NCBI RefSeq assembly: GCF_954871325.1
Contig: NC_088777.1
Location: 46,415,366 to 46,479,365, forward strand
Direction of reading: 5' to 3'
From: Gordionus sp. m RMFG-2023
Taxonomy: Eukaryota > Nematomorpha > Gordioida > Chordodea > Parachordodidae
DNA: 64,000 nt
The notes beneath the pieces are model-generated. The model was not told where the DNA came from, searched no databases, and was given only the letters and a program-made list of their open reading frames with translations. Shown here piece after piece: positions 12,100 to 23,457 of the stretch (its first letter is position 1; each line of letters opens with the position of its first letter). A program made the position numbers and the translations under genes.

Positions 12100-13245
12100 C
12101 TACCTTCTGTTCCTAATATATCTACTATACAAATTTTCTAGTATTTCTGACATTGAATGTCTAAGTACGGGGTTTCCAAAAATTATTAGATAAGGGTAAA
12201 TAAAATGCTTAAGAATTAACAATAAATATGCGATTATGTAATAAACAGAATAACAAGTTTTGGCTAAAATATTGTGCGGGCCTTTAAGGGATGTCATTAT
12301 GGCAACTGGTATTGAAAAAAAGAAAGTGATAGCGCTTAACACGCTGGCGATAATGGCGAAATTACGCAGCTTTGCATTTCTCATTTGATTACTTCTTGAT
12401 ACGATGTCAATGTAAAAATTGTAAAACGGGTTCTTCAAAGAATCCCTAGTGACGATTGAAGTAACTTTTGATGCCCTAAATTTTTCGTTTTTATATACGA
12501 GGTACCAAGTTTGCAAATTAAAGATCATTATGATTAAGCAAGGTAATATGATAGCCACAACCAGCGTAAATATATTATACCCGTTAAAAAATTTTTTGAC
12601 TTTTTCATTCACACGAATAAAATATTTTCTTTTCAAGATGTTTTGGTGATTTTTAGTAAGATAAATATTCATGTTAAAGAGGTACGGTAAGGACGTTATA
12701 ATGGATGACATCAATAAAGATAACATTATAAATCCATCCCAGTTTGACTCCTTGCCCAAGAAATGAATCTTGTAAAAAATTGGATATCTAATCGCGATAA
12801 AGCCTCTTACCGACACCGCGGCCATGAAAAAGTGGGATAAAAACAATAAATTGTAAAATAAAATTTGTCTGCATTTAGCTAGCAACACTTCTAAAAGATT
12901 CAATTCGTGGTCAACACACATGCTGCGATCATGTATAACCCAATAAGCTATGAAAGCGGCGATGATACAAATTATAAGGCTTATAACATGTATCCAGATC
13001 AGGTAGTATCTGCATTGGCGGGTGTAAAGTAATTTAAGCGTTTTGCCAAAAGAACCTTGAGCCATGGGTAATAAAGCAAAGAGAACCAAAACGTTTCCCA
13101 GTAATCCGACAGGAGTTACCAGACCCATAATGAAAAGTACGATCCTATAGAATAAGGAAGTGGTCTTCATATTTTTATGGTCGCTCAAATCTGTAAAATT
13201 TATAGTTGAAGCGCTATCGTTAATTATGGCGAATATATAATCCAT
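12100..13245 (-). CDS. Rhodopsin-like orphan GPCR 1 (intronless)
   Basis: A seven-transmembrane receptor of 381 residues in a single exon, starting MDYIFAIINDS as its two paralogues do, which fixes the start. The N-terminus has NDS and NFT glycosylation sequons. TM1 (about 33-58) carries GN-V; TM3 begins with the conserved Cys of KCRQ; TM5 has ILPC, TM6 FFFSIP, TM7 YPYLI followed by FGNPVLR. The normally conserved DRY is RGF (SVRGFIAIRYP), NPxxY has Tyr for Asn, and CWxP has no Trp. The family is class A-like, but the ligand is unknown. It is about 85% identical to GPCR 2. Basic residues close the short C-tail. An intact frame and conserved hydrophobic pattern argue against a pseudogene. Confidence 0.9.
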   Translation of the reverse strand: MDYIFAIINDSASTINFTDLSDHKNMKTTSLFYRIVLFIMGLVTPVGLLGNVLVLFALLPMAQGSFGKTLKLLYTRQCRYYLIWIHVISLIICIIAAFIAYWVIHDRSMCVDHELNLLEVLLAKCRQILFYNLLFLSHFFMAAVSVRGFIAIRYPIFYKIHFLGKESNWDGFIMLSLLMSSIITSLPYLFNMNIYLTKNHQNILKRKYFIRVNEKVKKFFNGYNIFTLVVAIILPCLIIMIFNLQTWYLVYKNEKFRASKVTSIVTRDSLKNPFYNFYIDIVSRSNQMRNAKLRNFAIIASVLSAITFFFSIPVAIMTSLKGPHNILAKTCYSVYYIIAYLLLILKHFIYPYLIIFGNPVLRHSMSEILENLYSRYIRNRR

Positions 13246-14570
13246 ACAATTTTGATATATATATTTAAAATATTGAATTAAATATGTACTATTTAAAAAA
13301 TATATAATTTATGCTGATGGTTTCTTTTTTTATTATGGCAGTAAAACCTAATATAATTTATTCGTTCCTTTAATTTATAATTATTTTATAAAAAAAATTA
13401 ATTAGATTTCCTTTATTAAAAAAAATAAAAGTCACTAACAACTAATTGATATCTTTATTAGCTTACTCTTTTTTTTATAAAATATTAAAATAGAAATAGT
13501 AGATAAACATAAAGCTTAACCCCAAGAATAAAGAAAGAAAAAAATCCAACGAGTTATAATTCATTATAAAAGTCTAAAAGAAAAAACGTCAATCAAATAA
13601 AAAGGTGTCAATCAAGAAAGGAAAAGTCTCAATCGAAAAGAATTAAATTCAGCAATTGTAATGAAATAATTTGGAATAGAAACATTATTAAAAAAAAATA
13701 TTTGGTTACAAAAGAGAAGAAAAAAAATTTAAAAATAAAAATATAAGAATAAAAAGAATGATCAAAAATTATAAAAAATAAATTAAAAAAAAATAGATGC
13801 TAACCTAATATTTTACCCAAGCAATCCTCAAGGTATTATATATCCAAACCTTTCTAGCTTCTATATGCAAAATCTAAAGGCTCGCGTGATATTTTTATGC
13901 AACCGTTTCTAAAAATCGAAGCGTTTAATAACATTAATAGGGTAAAATTATATGTTTTCATTATATATTTAGAGAAACGAAAGGATAGAGTTTGAGCTTC
14001 CCTCAAGATCGAATATTTTCTTAATTAAACAATGTGTTATTATAATATATTACATGTAAGTGATATATCTAATCTGGTAGATACAATATTTTATAAATCT
14101 TGTTCGGGCTTAGAAGACATCTGCTAAGAAGGAAGTAAGCTATAATTTAAGAATTTATCAAATTCGATGAGATCAAAATAATTCAGCACCTATATTGCTA
14201 TTTAGGAGAGATTTTTGGCTTATCATATTTCCATACAAGATCAGTAGTTTCAATAAAATGTTTAGAAATATTTCAAAAAAATGATAAATTTTATATTATA
14301 TTATTTTTTATGGACTTGGTCAATTAAGTAATTAATCGCTAATCATCTTGATGATCAAAATATTCTTCAAAAATTTTATTATGATATTTAATTTTTAAAT
14401 TTTTGGCGCATTGCAAAAAGCAGAGATATAGAGTTTAATGTTATTCCATGGCAAAAATTAAGTTACTTTTATCATTTTAACTAAGTATATAAAAACAACT
14501 TTTTCTGCCAACTTTATTATACATCTCAGAAAACAATGTCATATTTCTTCGAAAAAAAAACAAATACTCC
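13246..14570. promoter_or_regulatory. Upstream region of GPCR 1, conserved with that of GPCR 2
   Basis: The first about 250 bases upstream of the ATG align closely with 20669-20950 upstream of GPCR 2 (shared ATTGAATTAAATATGTACTA and TTATGGCAGTA), so the promoter, wherever it starts, was duplicated with the gene. A short minisatellite of (A)GTCAATCAAAAAAGG units lies around 13590-13650. A degenerate palindromic MITE lies at about 13805-13950. No TATA position can be singled out in such AT-rich sequence. Confidence 0.5.
13805..13950. mobile_element. Degenerate palindromic hAT MITE (GPCR unit 1)
   Basis: Contains ATATCCAAACCTTTCTAGCT and CAAAATCTAAAGGCTCGCGT. Orthologous by position to the copies at 8275 and 21485. 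Confidence 0.65.
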
Positions 14571-15179
14571 ACTGCAGGTTTAATCTATCCTTTTAAAAGA
14601 TCGAATCCTGATCACGATCTTCAAAAAAGAGGATCGAAATCCAGGATCGACCTTGAAGGAAATTTCTGATCGTTGCAAAAATTAACTAATATCAAAATTG
14701 GTATAAATTTATTGTAATTGAATAAAATAATATAAGTGAATATATTTATTTACAATTAGCTTAATAATAATTTTTTTTAAGCTATTATCATTTAAACATC
14801 CACGCCTTTCATTAAGCACATTTAGATTTATAAACAAGTACTCCACAGGAGTGTTTGATGGCAAAGTGTGTTATATTCAATAAATATTTTTATAAATTAA
14901 CATAAGTATTAAAAATATTTATTGAATCATTTGAATAAAAAAATTATCAATAGAACGAACATGTGTGAAGAATTTTTTCCCAAAAAAGGTATCTTTTATC
15001 CATACATTCATATGAAGCATCTGCATGTGGTTGATTCTGCATATTTTCCAAATAGTTCGGTTTAGAAGACTGTACCATGAACATGGATGGCGTATTGCGT
15101 AGCGATCATGAATGTCGATGGCGTTTACCACTCAACATATCCAAGGAAAACTTAAGCCGAATTTCTTTGTAGGGTGGAA
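14571..15179. other. Unit-specific spacer; no gene recognised
   Basis: This tract lies between the two duplicated GPCR units and has no counterpart downstream. It holds a small cluster of GATC-containing repeats (14600-14680, GATCGAA/GGATCGA) and a short open frame at 14919-15131 with no recognisable family. I see nothing else. Confidence 0.4.
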
Positions 15180-16167
15180 TGTTAAATAATTCAATAAAGT
15201 TGATTTAAAATTTTATCTTATTTAACACCTTTCGGCGAAATTATTTTTAGTTTATATTAACTTTTTATTTTATCGTATTAACGTTTTATTTTATCGTTGC
15301 AATTTATGTTTGTTTAAAATCAATTTATTTTGACAATTGATATATTTTTTTATATCAAGTTAAATTGAATTTAAAAAAGAACATTTTCATTTTATATAAT
15401 TGGTTATTTCATGATTTTTTTTTTTAAAAAAGATAAGGAACATTTTTTGTTAAAGAAAAAATAAAATGTAATTCATAATAATAATAAAATTGAAAAAATG
15501 TCATTTATTTTAATATGGATAATCAAAATGTAATTGTAATAAATTCTAAGACAATTCTTCATGGTGGCCAAGACGAGTCTCGAGTAACATATAATAACAT
15601 CTATATTATTACAATTACATTTTGATTATTCATATTATTATATTTCATTTGATTATCCATATTAAAATAAATTACATTTTTTCTTTCCTTATAAACAATA
15701 AAAAATGTTCCTTTTATATCTTTTTTAAAAAATAAATATATCATAAAATAACCAATTATATAAAAAGAAAATGTTCGTTTAAAATTGAATTTAACTTAAT
15801 ATCAAATTGATTTTAGTCAATAAAGTTGATTTAAAATTATTTTATTTAACACCTTTCGGCGAAATTATTTTTAGTTTATAATAACGTTTTATTTTATCGT
15901 ATTATCGTTTTATTTTATCGTTGCAATTTATGTTTGTTTAAAATCAATTTATTTTGACAATTGATATATTTTTTGATATGAAGTTAAATTCAATTTTAAA
16001 CAAACATTTTCTTTTTATATAATTGGTTATTTTATGATTTATTTATTTTTAAAGGAACATTTTTTATTGTTAAAAAAAAGATAAATTTAATTCATTTTAA
16101 TATGGACAATAAAAATGTAATTATAATAATATAAAGAATAAAAATGTTATTATATGTTAATTCTTCA
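15180..16167. mobile_element. LTR-element fossil, rearranged, almost no interior
   Basis: Direct repeats begin with TGTTAAATAA at about 15180 and end ...ATTCTTCA at 15561 and 16167. They share long blocks such as CACCTTTCGGCGAAATTATT. Between them lies an inverted piece of the same repeat (about 15600-15815), so the structure is repeat, inverted repeat, repeat. The TG...CA ends suggest an LTR family related to that at 3791. It is broken, lacks a coding interior, and looks clearly older than the other copy. Confidence 0.45.
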
Positions 16168-17585
16168 GTAAGTAATTCTTATTATATGCATACTGTTATG
16201 CATTTCAAATAAATAATAAAAACTGTATTTTTAAAAGAATTAATTACTTTTAAATGTATTTTGAGGTTTGAACTACTAATCTTTGAAGATGATATTTTGT
16301 TCTTACACAAAGGGCATTTTGCACTGAACATTGTATAGTATAGTTACTTCCACCCATTTCACATAAAGTAAAATACCTACGTAAATTATGAAATAGTAAA
16401 AGATTCTCATTCTCACTTAAATCTGCTGTCACATCAATAGTAGATGTTTTATCTTCTAAATCTATAATGGAGAATATTATTAAAACCTAAGAATTTATTT
16501 ATATTATATATAATATAATTAAATAAATAAAACTTGTAGGCTCTAAATCTTGTTCTAGATAAAAATTTAGGAAATTGTTGAAATATAAAATATGGTGGAA
16601 TGGAAGTTGATAAAATATTAGAATAGATATTTTTTTAAAAAAATAATATTTTAATTTAATTTTCAAAATTTATTTTATTTATTGTTTAGGTAAAAATTTA
16701 ATTTTTAAAAGGATGGGGATCTAATATTTAAAAAAATATTTGCTCGGTTAGGCCCGGATTTTTATTTAAATAATTATTTTCGACAGGGCTCAGACCGGTG
16801 TTTATAGCTTTAAACTGGATCCGAAAAAATTTTCTACCCGGCCTGATTTTTAAAAAATATATTATATTTATTTTTAATTTTTATAGCTAATAATGGCGAT
16901 CTAAAATATTTGATATTAAAATATACGGCACGCCGGACATATTTAAAAAATTAAAATATGGCCCGCCCAGTGTATCCAGACCGGGTATAGGACCGGCTCT
17001 GGTCTACAGGTTTCTGTATATATTAGATGCTTCTTACAACAATATAATAATAAGTGGGCTATGTCTTATTAATATATTTTTTTAAATATTATAGGACTAG
17101 TCAAATAATCTTATGCAATTTCATAAACGATTAAACCAGCTTTGTAATGAATCAAAAATTAATTTATTATGGAATTAAAATAAAGTTTAGACAAAATATA
17201 TTTTAAAAAAATGAATCAAAACTTTATATTTTATTTAAAACTTTTAGTAGTTAATTATTTCGAAATATTCTTTTGCTTATAAGATGGACAAATATAAAAT
17301 TTATTTTAGGACAAAATAATAACCTAATTTAAAAATGTGATTATGGTGATACGTCCTATGATTCAATTCACTACGGTCTTTTACGAATTTCAAATTATTT
17401 GATACTGCTAGTTTCAGAATATGCCATCACCCCCAATAAATTTAATTAAAATATTTGCCAGAGTTATTAGCACTTATTTATAACACCAAAAATAAACATT
17501 ATACTTGGTTTAAATTATAAAATATATAAATTGTGGGGTAAAAAAAATAATAGTAATTTCAATTGCTTATAAACCTAAAGGTCTT
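16168..17585 (-). mobile_element. hAT remnant with BED zinc finger plus GGCCCGG block
   Basis: On the minus strand around 16255-16330 one frame gives AKCPLCKNKISSSK...SSNLKIHLK, the C-x2-C...H pattern of a BED-type finger found at the N-terminus of hAT transposases. Its upstream part continues in another frame, so it is broken. At 16745-17010 the GGCCCGG/poly-A,T module recurs with the TAATGGCGATCTAAAATATT core. Element ends were not found. The rest to 17585 is AT-rich without a gene. Confidence 0.55.
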
Positions 17586-19531
17586 AGGGACGTGCCCTGG
17601 TTCAACCTATTTTTTACTTGTTGCTGAGCTAGAGCTTTTATACTAGGACATTCTTTTATGGTGTGTTTTAGGTGTTTGGTGTCATTTTTAATTATCTTAT
17701 ATCTTATTTTTATTTTCTTTTTTTTTATTTAAGTTGTTTTTTTATTTTATTTTTTGGGTTGTTTAGTCGAAGTTAGAAATAAATTTGTTGAAATTTTTAG
17801 TTTTCCTCAGGTAGCAGTAACAAATTATTAATAGGCCTAATAGTCTTAGAACTTCTTACTAATACCAAAATACTCTGGGCTTAAAACAAAAAATTTAATA
17901 TTTTTTCATATGGAGTTGATGAGTAATGGCAGTGGCAATTTCTAATTAGGCCCAAAGGACTTTGACATCATTCTAATACCATTAACCTTTAATTTGGCTT
18001 AGAACGAACTAGTCAAATTTTCTATATATTTTGTGGACCCATTTATTTGCTTTATTTTATTAAAAAACTGCAGTGTTCCCTAATATAATATATAAATTTT
18101 TAAGCTACTTTAAATTTAAAATTAATAATAGTTTCAATCGTCTACATACACTTAGCTCCAGTTTATTATAGGATCAAAAACAGTTGTAAATTAGATTAAC
18201 GATTTGTGTTAATTTTATATCTTGGTTGTAATTGATTGGAAGTACTTTAAATTTGATAAAATACGGTTATTTATAATATTTAAATAACAATAAACGGAAG
18301 AGCCAATAAGAAAAAGAAATTAACATAATTACTATGCAACATTTAAATCTTAACATTTTTTTTGTTTAAAATATGATCTCAATAATAATTATATTCTGAT
18401 AAGGCACATTGCTCTATTAGGCCCTAATGCACGTTACAAACATCAGTAGTCAGTATTTTCCAAAGGAGGAATAAAATGCATTGCAATTTTTTCTCACACA
18501 TCTCTCCTTCTGTACCCTTATTCAGGTTCTGCTATTACAATTACTAGATATGATATTCATCCATTTTTTTCCATTCTACTGGATCTTCGGGTACCCTATG
18601 ATGCAGGCATGCTCTCCTCAAATCTAGGATCATTTGAACTACTATTTCAATCGATAGAACAATGCGCTCTTTATAAAGCTAACACCCAAATAATACTCCT
18701 GATGTAGAAACTATACTAAGTTGTTTAAAACTTAAACCGGGACCCGGATTTTTGGGTCGAAATTGATAAACTTTTTCTGGTATCTACAATTTCACCAGGA
18801 GCCTTAGGAAAGGAAAGGAAAGTAAAGGGAATGGATGGAAGGAAAAGAAAAGGAAATTTACAATGAGCTAATATAAAAATAATTTTTTACTTATGAATCT
18901 CTTTTTTTATTATTATAATAGATTGCTTTTAATGTCATTTTTTTCTTATTATAATATTTTATTTACCTAGATATTTTATATAAATAATAATTTATAATTA
19001 AATTAATATTTATTTTTTCTAAAATATTCAAATGAAAAATAAAATTAAGATACTTACTTAATTTTAAATTATTTGGTCTTTGTAAATTGACGTAATTTTT
19101 AGAATTAATTAAATTTTTATTGTATGACGAGCTTGAGTTTTTTTTATCTTGCGTGGGCCTCACTCAAGCTTGAAAACAATATGTTAAAATGCTCATCTCT
19201 AGACCAAAGTTAAAGGTATATTTGCGTTATTGTGTCGAATTAAAATAAATATATTTAATCCTGAGCGCATATTTTAATCATCTTTAATTTTATGAATTGT
19301 TAAAATTTTAGGATATTCATTTTGAACTATTAAACCCATATTAATCGTGTAAAAAAAACAGATATTTTTAGATATCTCCTCACACTGGAATATTTTATCT
19401 ATTTAATAGGTTATAAGGGATATTTAATACTCATAATTGTAATTTTTTAGAAAGTTTTACATGATATTTATATAGAATAAAATAACGTATATATATATTA
19501 TATAAGCGGTTATGTTTTTAATTGATCAAGA
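17586..19531. other. Downstream flank of GPCR 2 (second copy of the duplicated unit)
   Basis: The unit starts with GTGCCCTGGTTCAACCTATT, matching 8869 onward, and remains alignable to about 18300 and again from about 19070 to the receptor stop. The part at 18350-18860 has no clear match in unit 1 and holds no recognisable gene. A purine-rich GGAAAG tract lies at 18800-18850. The frame at 18963-19163 is not coding-like. Confidence 0.6.
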
Positions 19532-20668
19532 CTACCTTCTGTTCCTAATATATCTAACATACAAATTTTCAAGTTTTTCTGACATTGAACGTCTAAGTGC
19601 AGGGTTACCAAAAATTATTAGATAAGGGTAAATAAAATGCTTAAGAATTAGCAACATATAGGCGATTATGTAATAAACAGAATAACAATTTTTGGCTAAA
19701 ATATTTTGCGGGCCTTTAAGGTATGTTATTATGGCAACTGGTATTGAAAAAAAGAAAGTGATGGCACTTAACACGCTGGCAATAATGGCGAAATTACGCA
19801 GCTTTGTATTTCTCATTTGATTACATTTCGATACGGTGTCAAAATAAAAATTGTAAAACTGGTTATTAGAAGAATTCCTAGTGATTGGAATAATTTTTGA
19901 TGCCCGAAGTTTTACTTTTTTATATATGAGGTACCAAGTCTGCAAATTAAAGATCATTATAATTAAGCAAGGTAATATGATAGCCACTACCAACGTAAAT
20001 ATATTATATCCGTTAAAGAAGTCTTTGAATTTTTTATTCTCCCAAATAAAGTATTTTCTTTTCAAGATGTTTTGGTGATTTTTAGCAAGATAAATATTCA
20101 TGCTAAAGAGGTACGGTAAGGACGTTATAATGGATGACGTCAATAAAGATAACATTATAAATGCGTCCCAATTTGACTCCTTACCCATGAATTGAATCTT
20201 GTAAAAAATTGGATATTTAATCGCGATAAAGCTTCTTACCGACACCGCGGCCATGAAAAAGTGGGATAAAAACAATAAATTGTAAAGTAAAATTTGTCTG
20301 CATTTAGCTAGCAACACTTCTAAAAGATTCATTTCGTTGTAAACACAAATGCTGGGATCATGTATAACCCAATAAACTATGAAAGAGGTGATGATACAAA
20401 TTATAAGACTTATAACATGTATCCAGATCAGATAGTATCTGCATTGGCTGGTGTAAAGTAATTTAAGCGCTTTACCAAAAGAACCTTTAGCCATGGGTAA
20501 TAAAGCAAAGAGAACCAAAACGTTTCCCAGTAATCCGACAGGAGTTAATAGACCCAGAATGTAAAGTGTGATTCTATGGAATAAGGAAGGGGTCTCCATA
20601 TGGTCGTTCAAATCTGTAAAAATTATAGTTGAAGCGCTATCGTTAATTATGGCGAATATATAATCCAT
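19532..20668 (-). CDS. Rhodopsin-like orphan GPCR 2 (intronless)
   Basis: A 378-residue tandem paralogue of GPCR 1, with the same start MDYIFAIINDS, an NDS sequon, seven hydrophobic segments and the same C-terminal IRNRR. Transmembrane segments and the TM3-Cys region (KCRQI) are nearly unchanged. Differences cluster in the N-tail, the third intracellular loop and the loop after TM2. The DRY position reads RSF, differing even from its twin (RGF), while IAIKYP after it is kept. NPxxY reads YPYLI. It is probably an active gene because the frame is intact over its full length and substitutions keep hydrophobicity. The ligand is unknown. Confidence 0.9.
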   Translation of the reverse strand: MDYIFAIINDSASTIIFTDLNDHMETPSLFHRITLYILGLLTPVGLLGNVLVLFALLPMAKGSFGKALKLLYTSQCRYYLIWIHVISLIICIITSFIVYWVIHDPSICVYNEMNLLEVLLAKCRQILLYNLLFLSHFFMAAVSVRSFIAIKYPIFYKIQFMGKESNWDAFIMLSLLTSSIITSLPYLFSMNIYLAKNHQNILKRKYFIWENKKFKDFFNGYNIFTLVVAIILPCLIIMIFNLQTWYLIYKKVKLRASKIIPITRNSSNNQFYNFYFDTVSKCNQMRNTKLRNFAIIASVLSAITFFFSIPVAIITYLKGPQNILAKNCYSVYYIIAYMLLILKHFIYPYLIIFGNPALRRSMSEKLENLYVRYIRNRR

Positions 20669-22680
20669 ACAAATTTGATATTAAAATTTATTGAATTAAA
20701 TATGTACTATTTAAAAAATATATTATTTATGCTGATGATTTCTTTTTAATTATGGCAGTATAAATCTAATATATTTTATTAATTCACTCTTTTAATTTAT
20801 AATTATTTTATAAAAAATTAATTAGATTTCCTTATTAAAAAAAGAAGAGTCAAAAATTAACAATTAATTGATATTTATATTACCCTATTCTATTTTTAAA
20901 ACAATTAAAATAGAAATAGTATATATAAATATAAAGCTTAACCTCAAGAATAAAGAAAGATAAAAATTCTACGCGCTATTGATTAATATTCATTATATAA
21001 GAAAAAACCCAATCATAAAAGGTAAAGAGTCAATCAAAAAAGGAAAAGTGTCAATCAAGAAAGTAAAAGTGTCAATCTAAAGGAGTTCGATCAAAAAAAG
21101 GAAAAATTTCAATCAAAAAAGGATCTCCTTATATTTTATTTTTTTCAATTTTTATTAATTTTTTTCTTCTCTTTGACAGTCATATAAATACTAATTCAAA
21201 GATAAGAAAATATGATTATATTTTATACTAATTTATATTATTTCATTTAACATTATAGCTTAAATTTATTTTATTAAAAAAATTCATTATTACCAAATGA
21301 TTAATTAAACTCAGGGATTGTAACGAAATAGTTTGGTATAAAAACATAATAAAAAAAAGATTTGATTACAAAAAAGAAGAAAATTTTTTTTAAAATAATT
21401 TAATAAAAATATAAGATGAAAAAGAATAATCAAAAAGATAAAAAAATAAATTAAAAAAAAATTGTTCAGATGATAACCCAATATTTTATCCAAAAAATAT
21501 TATGCAATCCTAAAGATTTCGTTAATATATGTCCAAACCTTTCTAGCTTCTATATGCAAAATCTATAGACTTGCGTGACCTTTTGGCTAAAATAGTGGGT
21601 TAACAGTAAAAATCGAACCGCTTAACCACATCAATAGGTTTAAAATTATTTGTTTTCATAATGCTTATTATTTATATATGTTAACGGCATTGTATTTTTT
21701 ATGGCCATGTGTTATTTTTTCAACATTGAATCATTTTTTTCAACATTAAATCATTTTTTGAATTTAAAAATCTGATTTTACCGAAAATGTATTCCAGCAT
21801 GTTTAGAATGCCTATCTTATGAATTCTAAATTATTTTACAGTTAACTTTTGAGTCATTTTAAATTTAAATTCTATGGAAATTCGAATATAAATTATATTG
21901 AGTACAAATTTTTACCATAAAATTATCTGAAATTTATAAGGTAAGGTATTCCAAAGATGATGACATACATTTCCGGTAAAATTGTATTTTTAAATTTAAA
22001 AAACGCGCTCATAAAATGATTTTAAGTTAAAAAATTACACATTTGCCACTAATATGTATAATTAGATATATATCTAGACGAAAAGATAAGTTTAGAGTTC
22101 AGCCTCCCTCAAGATCGAAAATTTTCATAATTAATCAATATATTATTATAATATATTACGTGTAATTTATATAAAAAAAATATATATAATCTAACCTAGT
22201 AGTAACAAAATTTTTTAAAATCTGGTTCGGGCTGAGAAGGACATCTGCTAAGGAAAGGAAGTAAGCTATAATTTAAGAATTCATTAAAGTTCGGTCGATT
22301 AGAGATTGAATATTAAAAGTTTTAATTCAGTACCTATATTGAAATTTTTAGGGAAAAATTTTTCGGCTAATCAGAATTCTAGCTAGGTAAGATCACTAGT
22401 TTTAATAAAATATTTAGAAATTTTTCAAAAAATAGTAAATTTTATATTATATTTTATGGACTTAGTCAATTAATTAATCGTTAAACATCAGGATGATGAA
22501 TATATTCTTCTAAAATTATATTTTACTAGCATTTAATTTATATTTTTGGCGCATTGAATTTCCTGGCAAAAATTAAGTTTCATCATTTTAACTAAGTTTA
22601 TAAGCAACTTTTTCTGCCAACTTTATATATACTTCTCAGAAAACAATTTCATATTTCTTCGAAAAAAATAATAATCTTTC
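20669..22680. promoter_or_regulatory. Upstream region of GPCR 2 with minisatellite, MITE and hairpin
   Basis: The gene-proximal part matches the upstream region of GPCR 1. A GTCAATCAAAAAAGGAAAA minisatellite (about 21003-21125) is longer than in unit 1. A degenerate palindromic MITE lies at about 21485-21650. From about 21640 to 22110 the sequence forms an imperfect palindrome of roughly 480 bp (ACCGAAAATGTATTCCAGCA against ACATACATTTCCGGT). The unit ends near CTTTTTCTGCCAACTTTATA at 22606-22625. No separate gene. Confidence 0.5.
21485..21650. mobile_element. Degenerate palindromic hAT MITE (GPCR unit 2)
   Basis: Contains TCCAAAAAATATTATGCAAT, GATTTCGTTAATATATGTCC and CCTTTTGGCTAAAATAGTGG. 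The best preserved of the three copies carried in GPCR units. Confidence 0.7.
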
Positions 22681-23226
22681 AATGATCCTTATAGCTTATA
22701 AAAGTGGTAACTTTCTAAAAAAAAATTAGCGAAAGAACTGAAGAAAAAAGCTTATGCACACATCAAATAATTTCCTGATTAAATGATATACAACACCAAA
22801 GTATACTTTGAAAAAAATGCCCATAAACACTTTGTGAGGTTCAAAATAAAACATAATACTTGTTTTTTTATAAGGCAATCCACCATTTTCATGCCATATT
22901 TTCTATCTATTTAATTGTCTAGAAATCATCAAATATTAAAAATGGCTACCGAATCATATTATCTTTTGTATCACATGATAATTCTATTCATCCATTAACC
23001 AATGGAATTATCGGTATGTCGGTAGTTATTCAAAAAAAAATCGAGAGCCTTATTTAATATCGATTTCTATGTGTTTTAAATAAAATTTTTGTTTTGGTTC
23101 TCTTTCTTTCTATATTTTATCTGCCCAATGATTTAACCGATCTCAGTAAAAATTTATTGTTGTGAGGAAAATATGTATTTCTTATAAAAAATTTGTTAAA
23201 AATGGTTTTAAGTTATTCCCTTTTAG
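22681..23226. other. Intergenic, no feature seen
   Basis: AT-rich sequence between GPCR unit 2 and the MITE. I see no gene or recognisable repeat. Confidence 0.5.
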
Positions 23227-23457
23227 TAGTGTTGTTAAACAGCTCGTTTTGAGCCGATTTTTAACAACGGCTAACTCAATACTTCACTTAGGAAAATATT
23301 ACGCAAGCCTGAAGATTTTGCTCATTGAAGGAACAGAGGTCCATACATATATTATCGAAATCTCAAGGCTTAGGCTATAATTTTCTAGCTAAAATAATGA
23401 GTTAGCCGTTTTTAAAAATCGGCTGAAAACGAGCCGTTTAACAACACTACCTTTTAG
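23219..23457. mobile_element. Palindromic hAT MITE, reference copy (223 bp)
   Basis: The element spans 23227-23449. Its ends TAGTGTTGTTAAACAGCTCG and CGAGCCGTTTAACAACACTA are inverted over about 50 bp. It is flanked by CCTTTTAG on both sides (23219-23226, 23450-23457). The eight-base duplication and TAGxG terminus indicate hAT. The core has GAAGATTTTGCTCAT and CGAAATCTCAAGGCTTAGG. This is the best copy of a family with about twelve members in the window. Confidence 0.93.

Noticed and set aside
15180-16167. A hairpin-type MITE interpretation of the repeat/inverted-repeat/repeat block
   Set aside because: The outer repeats are direct and have TG...CA ends, so an LTR-element fossil fits better, though not firmly.
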